Positions 6,451-9,707 of a DNA stretch of 9,707 nucleotides are shown here, piece by piece. The stretch lies in NCBI GenBank assembly GCA_013298595.1, contig JAAFIG010000061.1, forward strand, positions 1-9,707, written 5' to 3'. Each line of letters begins with the position of its first letter. The first letter of the stretch is position 1. The stretch comes from Deinococcales bacterium (GTDB lineage Bacteria > Deinococcota > Deinococci > Deinococcales > JAAFIG01). The notes beneath the pieces are model-generated. The model saw only the letters and a program-made list of their open reading frames with translations. It searched no databases and was not told the origin of the DNA. The translations under genes and the position numbers were made by a program.

Positions 6451-8127
6451 ATGCCTATGACACTTCGAGAAGCCATGCAAGTACTCGAGTTAAATGATCG
6501 AACACTCGATGCCAGTATGCTCGAGAGTGCCGCACTTGAAAAAATGCGAGCCGCAAAAACCTTATTAGAACAAAGCGATGTCATCGAGGCATACCGCCGT
6601 GTCCAAATTTTTATAGACCCAACAGCAACACTAAACCCAGATGCTGCCGAATCCCAAGCGCTCGAACGTCCTCGAGATTTTGCCGCTGCTGCCCAAACCG
6701 ATTTTGAATTGGATTTATGGGAATTAAAACGAGCTGCTCAATTTCCAGTTATTCAAGCACAACAAACCGCATATTCTGTGGCTGATCAAACCGCTCTTGC
6801 CATACCGCAAACAGAACCCTCACAAACCAACAACGATGATGGCATCGAAGCAAACCCAGCTTGGACACAATTACAAAATGCCCTCGAGCCAAACCAAAAA
6901 CCTGCAACACCTATCTTAGATGATTTAGATCACACATTTGACGATTCTTTACTACACGCTGTTGCTAAACCCAATGTTCCCACCGATGAACGCGCTTTAA
7001 CTGTTGTTGAAGACTACGAAGGGTACATGGGCAGCCGAGTAACGGCTGAATTACCAGCAGTCAAAATTGTACCTGACACAAAAACAACAACTTCCAAAAA
7101 TGCTAAAACCATAGCAGGTAAAAGTGCCACTTCGACCACACCAATCAAACCAAATTCAAATACCAGCACAAAACAAAAACCCCAACCAGCCCAACCAAAC
7201 ACGGATCGCCGCACATCTCGAGCCGCTAAAATCAGTAAAGTCAGTAAAGCCTATGACCCACCTAAATCCAATCGTCGTTCAGGATCAAATTTATGGTTAT
7301 GGTTTGTGGCAGCCACTGCATTAATTGGCACTGGTATTTTTGCTGCACCAATGCTTCTCAAACAATTATCCCGCAGTACCACAGTTGCACCTGTTGCTCC
7401 TCGAGTTCAATTAAGTGTACCAACAGTGCCACCTGCCCCAAGTCGAACAAACCCAATCAAACCCAAGCCAAAACCAGTGGCTAAACCAGCTATGGCAACA
7501 AAACCACTACCAAAACCTAAACCAGTGGCTAAACCTGCTACCAAACCCGTTGCTAAACCCGCCCAAACAGCAACCACAAAACCTGCGGTTGCAAAGCCTA
7601 CAAGCACACCTGCCCCCAAACCAGAAAAGGTCGTGCCAGTTGCAACACCTGCACCACAACCCGCAGTTGTTCAAACCCCTGTCCAACCTGTTGCACCAAA
7701 ACCCAAACCACAAGCTAAACCCAAGCCAAAACCCGCAGCAAAACCCCCTGTGCCTGATGCTCAAAGTGCCACAGTGTTACCGCCAATTACCGAAAATCCA
7801 GCACCACCTGTGGTTATTCAAAAACCAACCACAAAACCAAAGCCTAAACCTGCTACCAAACCAACTCCTAAACCAATACCCGTCACAATCGCACCACAAC
7901 AACCACCTGTTGCAGCCGCACCCACAACACCCCCAGAACCTGTGCTAGATGTCAATAATTTATCTCGAGAACAAATTGGTCGGCGTTTCTTGAATGAAAA
8001 ATACTTTGATACGTGGCAAATCCAAGGGGCTGTTCTTAAATTCCCTAGCTGGGCAGATATTCCACTGGCAATTCAGGTGTTGCCTTTAGCAGAGTTTCGC
8101 AGTGCAGTACTGATTTCATTGCCCTAA
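6451..8127 (+). CDS. TonB-like membrane-anchored protein with Pro/Lys spacer, second of the tandem pair
   Basis: The product has 558 residues. Residues 3-58 (MTLREAMQVLELN..TLDA..LE...EAYR....FIDP) align with the first paralogue's N-terminus. Residues 60-280 are a longer, mostly polar cytoplasmic region, acidic near 155-195 and basic near 250-278. About 281-303 is one transmembrane segment (LWLWFVAATALIGTGIFAA) preceded by Lys272, Arg275 and Arg276, so N-inside. Residues 310-500 are Pro/Lys/Ala/Thr-rich with KPKPVAKPA-type units, like the TonB periplasmic spacer. Residues 512-558 repeat the C-terminal module: FDTW..QGAVLKFPSWADIP..IQVLPLAEFR, identical to the first protein at 19 of 40 aligned positions. 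The gene starts 14 bases after its partner and is surely in the same operon. The transmembrane segment lacks a His of the TonB type, and no ExbB/ExbD genes adjoin. Function is unknown; I infer a partner or alternative form of the first protein. Confidence 0.85.
   Translation: MPMTLREAMQVLELNDRTLDASMLESAALEKMRAAKTLLEQSDVIEAYRRVQIFIDPTATLNPDAAESQALERPRDFAAAAQTDFELDLWELKRAAQFPVIQAQQTAYSVADQTALAIPQTEPSQTNNDDGIEANPAWTQLQNALEPNQKPATPILDDLDHTFDDSLLHAVAKPNVPTDERALTVVEDYEGYMGSRVTAELPAVKIVPDTKTTTSKNAKTIAGKSATSTTPIKPNSNTSTKQKPQPAQPNTDRRTSRAAKISKVSKAYDPPKSNRRSGSNLWLWFVAATALIGTGIFAAPMLLKQLSRSTTVAPVAPRVQLSVPTVPPAPSRTNPIKPKPKPVAKPAMATKPLPKPKPVAKPATKPVAKPAQTATTKPAVAKPTSTPAPKPEKVVPVATPAPQPAVVQTPVQPVAPKPKPQAKPKPKPAAKPPVPDAQSATVLPPITENPAPPVVIQKPTTKPKPKPATKPTPKPIPVTIAPQQPPVAAAPTTPPEPVLDVNNLSREQIGRRFLNEKYFDTWQIQGAVLKFPSWADIPLAIQVLPLAEFRSAVLISLP
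7441..7950 (+). repeat. Degenerate Pro/Lys-coding repeats
   Basis: CCAAAACCT- and GCTAAACCA-like units code for KPKP and AKPA peptides; for example CCAGTGGCTAAACC occurs at about 7475 and again about 7523. This stretch contains no CTCGAG. It forms the extended periplasmic spacer of the second paralogue. Confidence 0.7.
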
Positions 8128-8148
8128 AGACTTGCTGAACCGTAAAAT

Positions 8149-9129
8149 TCACGCTCGTGGAAAAATATCTGTCTCGAGGTATGCCCGTAAACGTTGCTCG
8201 GTTATCTCGAGATATTTTTGTGCTTGGGCTTGTAGACTGGCTGTTTCGTTGATCAGCAAATCATTGGCGAGTAACAATTGCCGACCTGCCACAATCGCCT
8301 CGAGTTCAGCTTGGCTGTAATTGGGTAAATGCCCGTACCCTTCAAGCAACGCATTCTCGAGAGCAGCACTCTTTTTTAAGCGGCGTAAATAAAAGAAACT
8401 GATTCCAAAGTCTTGCAAAGGTACGCCTGTGGCACTGTCATCGAAATCAAAAACGGAGAGTTTCCTTCGAGACCATTTCAAATTCCAAAAATGCAAATCG
8501 GCATGGAGTGGCACAGCAATAAATCGTGTAAAGAGTTTGGTCTGAATAGTTTCTACTTTTTGATATGCTGCTTTCATCACCTCGAGCCGCGTTGCTGGCA
8601 TGGGTGTATCAAAAATCACCACTTTAGAATCAATGAACACATCTTTGGCATCTTGGAATTGGCAACCTTTGGGAATCTGCCAGGTCGCAGCATGTTGATG
8701 CAATGTCCGTAACGCGTTACCAGTTGCTTGAAGTTGCAACTCAGAAGCACTCAAGCCAAGGTCTTTACCAGATAACCAAGAAAACAAAACCGCCACGGTA
8801 TCTCGATTCAGTGTATTTGAAAAGAAACTCGAGATCAGCGCTCCATCTTTACGAGGTATTGGACGCGGCACAATCAAATCGGTATCGGTTGCCAATGCCT
8901 CGAGCCACGCGATTTCGGCTTGTAAGGCTGCCATTGGACGACGCGAATTGACATTGATTCGCAAAGCAAATTTTTGCCCATTTGTGGTGTCCACCCGAAA
9001 CGTTGTATTAAACCCATGATTGATACAACGTACTCGAGCCACTTGAATCGGGTATTGCTCGAGAATACGCAGTGCATCAGAGCGAAGTCGCAGAATCTGT
9101 GCTCGAGTCGAAAGTTCGGCAAAGGTCAT
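8149..9129 (-). CDS. Phosphotransferase-family (APH-like) small-molecule kinase
   Basis: The 326-residue product has the aminoglycoside-phosphotransferase/choline-kinase fold. NHGFNTTFRVDT (residues 37-48) is the nucleotide-binding hairpin, KFALRINV the beta strand that carries the usual Lys or Arg, and LQAEIAWLEAL the partner helix. The catalytic loop HADLHFWNLKW has His209, Asp211 and Asn216, and DFDD (228-231) is the Mg-binding motif. These residues suggest an active kinase. Substrate cannot be assigned: the family includes homoserine, choline, protein (SrkA) and drug kinases. I chose ATG 9129 because earlier in-frame codons (to 9222) overlap the divergent GNAT gene and are not family-like, and because TATATT lies 6 bases upstream. 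The stop is 21 bases from the stop of the convergent TonB-like gene, with no obvious terminator between them. Confidence 0.87.
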   Translation of the reverse strand: MTFAELSTRAQILRLRSDALRILEQYPIQVARVRCINHGFNTTFRVDTTNGQKFALRINVNSRRPMAALQAEIAWLEALATDTDLIVPRPIPRKDGALISSFFSNTLNRDTVAVLFSWLSGKDLGLSASELQLQATGNALRTLHQHAATWQIPKGCQFQDAKDVFIDSKVVIFDTPMPATRLEVMKAAYQKVETIQTKLFTRFIAVPLHADLHFWNLKWSRRKLSVFDFDDSATGVPLQDFGISFFYLRRLKKSAALENALLEGYGHLPNYSQAELEAIVAGRQLLLANDLLINETASLQAQAQKYLEITEQRLRAYLETDIFPRA

Positions 9130-9135
9130 CGTGCA

Positions 9136-9141
9136 AATATA
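9136..9141 (-). promoter_or_regulatory. -10 element (TATATT) for a leaderless kinase mRNA
   Basis: TATATT on the minus strand is followed by TGCACG and the ATG at 9129. No Shine-Dalgarno fits in this space, so transcription probably starts at or beside the A of the ATG. No convincing -35 is seen at 16-18 bases. Confidence 0.5.
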
Positions 9142-9204
9142 CGAGAAAATCGTACAACTGCGCTTACGCCGTTTAGCGGATGGCGCAACCCAACACTCGA
9201 GGCT

Positions 9205-9210
9205 TACGAT
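9205..9210 (+). promoter_or_regulatory. Candidate -10 (TACGAT) for a leaderless GNAT mRNA
   Basis: TACGAT is followed by AAAACC and the ATG at 9217. It matches TATAAT at four of six positions, with the same 6-base spacing as the divergent kinase. A CTCGAG copy (9196-9201) lies 3 bases upstream. Confidence 0.4.
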
Positions 9211-9216
9211 AAAACC

Positions 9217-9707
9217 ATGCAAATCCGAGATTTTATCATGACTGACTTAGCCCAAGTGGTCGCTGTGCAAAACATTGTTATTCCTAATCAAGCCCTCAGC
9301 CTCAGTGAACTCGAGCATGACTTAACTACACTTGAGGAGAATGTCCGCCCGTTTTATTTGGTTGCCGAGGAGAACAACCGAGTTGTAGGCGCTGCCAATT
9401 ATCATCGTTTTGCAGGTGCGTATCACCCGAACAAATTTGGTGTTGAAATCTGGGTGCACCCAGAATCCCAAGGGCGCGGCATTGGCAGCGCCCTTTATGC
9501 TGCCATTCTCGAGAAATTAGCGCCACTCGAACCCATTTCAATCAACACCCAAGTACGAGAATCCGATGCTCGAGCCATGCAGTTTGCGACAAAACGCGGT
9601 TATACCGAAATCAAACGCGATTTTGAGAGTTTACTAGACATCAGCAATTTCTCGAGTCAACCATACCAAGCAAAAATCTCGAGTTTAGAGCAAAGAGATC
9701 GGAAGAG
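9217..9707 (+). CDS. GNAT-family N-acetyltransferase, N-terminal part (runs off contig)
   Basis: About 159 genuine codons are visible with no stop. MQIRDFIMTDLAQVVAVQN is a typical GNAT first strand and helix. FYLVAEENNRVVGAANYHRF and FGVEIWVHPESQGRGIGSALY follow; the latter is motif A, with the acetyl-CoA pyrophosphate loop QGRGIG. INTQVRESDARAMQFATKRGYTEIKR is the C-terminal part of the fold. The continuation (ESLLDISNFSSQPYQAKISSLE) goes beyond a single GNAT domain. It resembles, from memory, roughly 300-residue tandem-GNAT proteins, so a second domain may lie off the contig. The acceptor substrate is unknown. The last 12 bases are sequencing adapter, so residues after the final LEQ are artefact. 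It is divergent from the kinase with an 87-base gap. Confidence 0.85.
   Translation, partial: MQIRDFIMTDLAQVVAVQNIVIPNQALSLSELEHDLTTLEENVRPFYLVAEENNRVVGAANYHRFAGAYHPNKFGVEIWVHPESQGRGIGSALYAAILEKLAPLEPISINTQVRESDARAMQFATKRGYTEIKRDFESLLDISNFSSQPYQAKISSLEQRDRK
9696..9707 (+). other. Illumina adapter remnant
   Basis: The final 12 bases AGATCGGAAGAG are the start of the standard Illumina TruSeq adapter. Genomic sequence therefore ends at about 9695, inside the GNAT gene. Confidence 0.9.

Larger units (their letters stand above)
228..9683. repeat. Highly iterated palindrome CTCGAG (about 59 copies)
   Basis: Hand-read start positions: 228, 516, 579, 606, 699, 873, 1041, 1211, 1272, 1476, 1689, 1902, 1980, 2112, 2238, 2541, 2606, 2652, 2943, 3419, 3567, 3717, 3916, 3937, 4026, 4174, 4255, 4472, 4559, 5200, 5263, 5682, 5820, 5958, 5988, 6384, 6484, 6520, 6671, 6883, 7217, 7400, 7964, 8173, 8206, 8299, 8356, 8581, 8828, 8899, 9033, 9058, 9102, 9196, 9310, 9508, 9569, 9651, 9678. 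Random expectation is about two. All but two copies (4472, 9196) are inside genes and use all three frames: Leu-Glu, x-Arg-x (as in GCTCGAGCC) and Ser-Ser/Arg. Flanking bases show no fixed octamer. Largest gaps are 4564-5200 and 7405-7964. Confidence 0.95.

Noticed and set aside
4532-8127. Calling the pair tolA and tonB
   Set aside because: Only the spacer composition is similar. The terminal domains, transmembrane motif and gene neighbours of true TolA/TonB are absent.
9130-9222. Earlier start for the kinase at 9222
   Set aside because: It would overlap the GNAT start and add Cys/Arg-rich residues foreign to the family; TATATT next to ATG 9129 supports the shorter form.
228-9683. CTCGAG copies as XhoI cloning or linker sites
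   Set aside because: They lie inside intact conserved genes at conserved-family positions and in all frames, which vector or linker sequence would not produce.

Overview
The window looks like the chromosome of a diderm, probably Deinococcota-type bacterium with mid-40s %GC (estimated from sampled lines). That placement is inference. It rests on a large BTAD/NB-ARC/TPR regulator, the style of the Ndk, GNAT and aminoglycoside-phosphotransferase-like proteins, and a run of genes with a TANNNT -10-like hexamer 6-7 bases before the ATG and no Shine-Dalgarno (leaderless transcripts, known to be common in Deinococcus). The last 12 bases (9696-9707) are Illumina adapter, so this is the raw end of an assembled contig.

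Layout. Positions 3-107 (+) hold the end of an unidentified ORF. It meets a truncated TmrB-like P-loop protein (425-93, -). Next come a 943-residue AfsR/SARP-like transcriptional regulator (3317-486, -), a strong rho-independent terminator (about 3337-3376), ndk (3800-3396, -) and aroQ (4344-3859, -). A 187-base divergent gap holds a 26-base tandem duplication covering the aroQ start and the promoter/RBS of a rightward two-gene operon (4532-6436 and 6451-8127, +). Convergent to that operon is a phosphotransferase-family kinase (9129-8149, -), and divergent from it a GNAT acetyltransferase (9217 onward, +) runs off the contig.

The most interesting genes are the two tandem paralogues at 4532-8127. 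Both have a similar helical N-terminal cytoplasmic domain, one transmembrane anchor, a long low-complexity spacer and a closely similar C-terminal module (TW...GAVL..PSWA..P...LP..FR). The spacer is a TolA-like Ala/Lys/Glu/Arg helix of about 320 residues in the first protein and a TonB-like Pro/Lys segment in the second. I infer a pair of envelope-spanning proteins reaching the same partner through differently built spacers. I do not recognise either terminal domain.

A second signal runs through the whole window: the palindrome CTCGAG occurs about 59 times in 9.7 kb, where about 2 are expected. It appears in all reading frames and nearly every gene, like a highly iterated palindrome (compare HIP1 of cyanobacteria).
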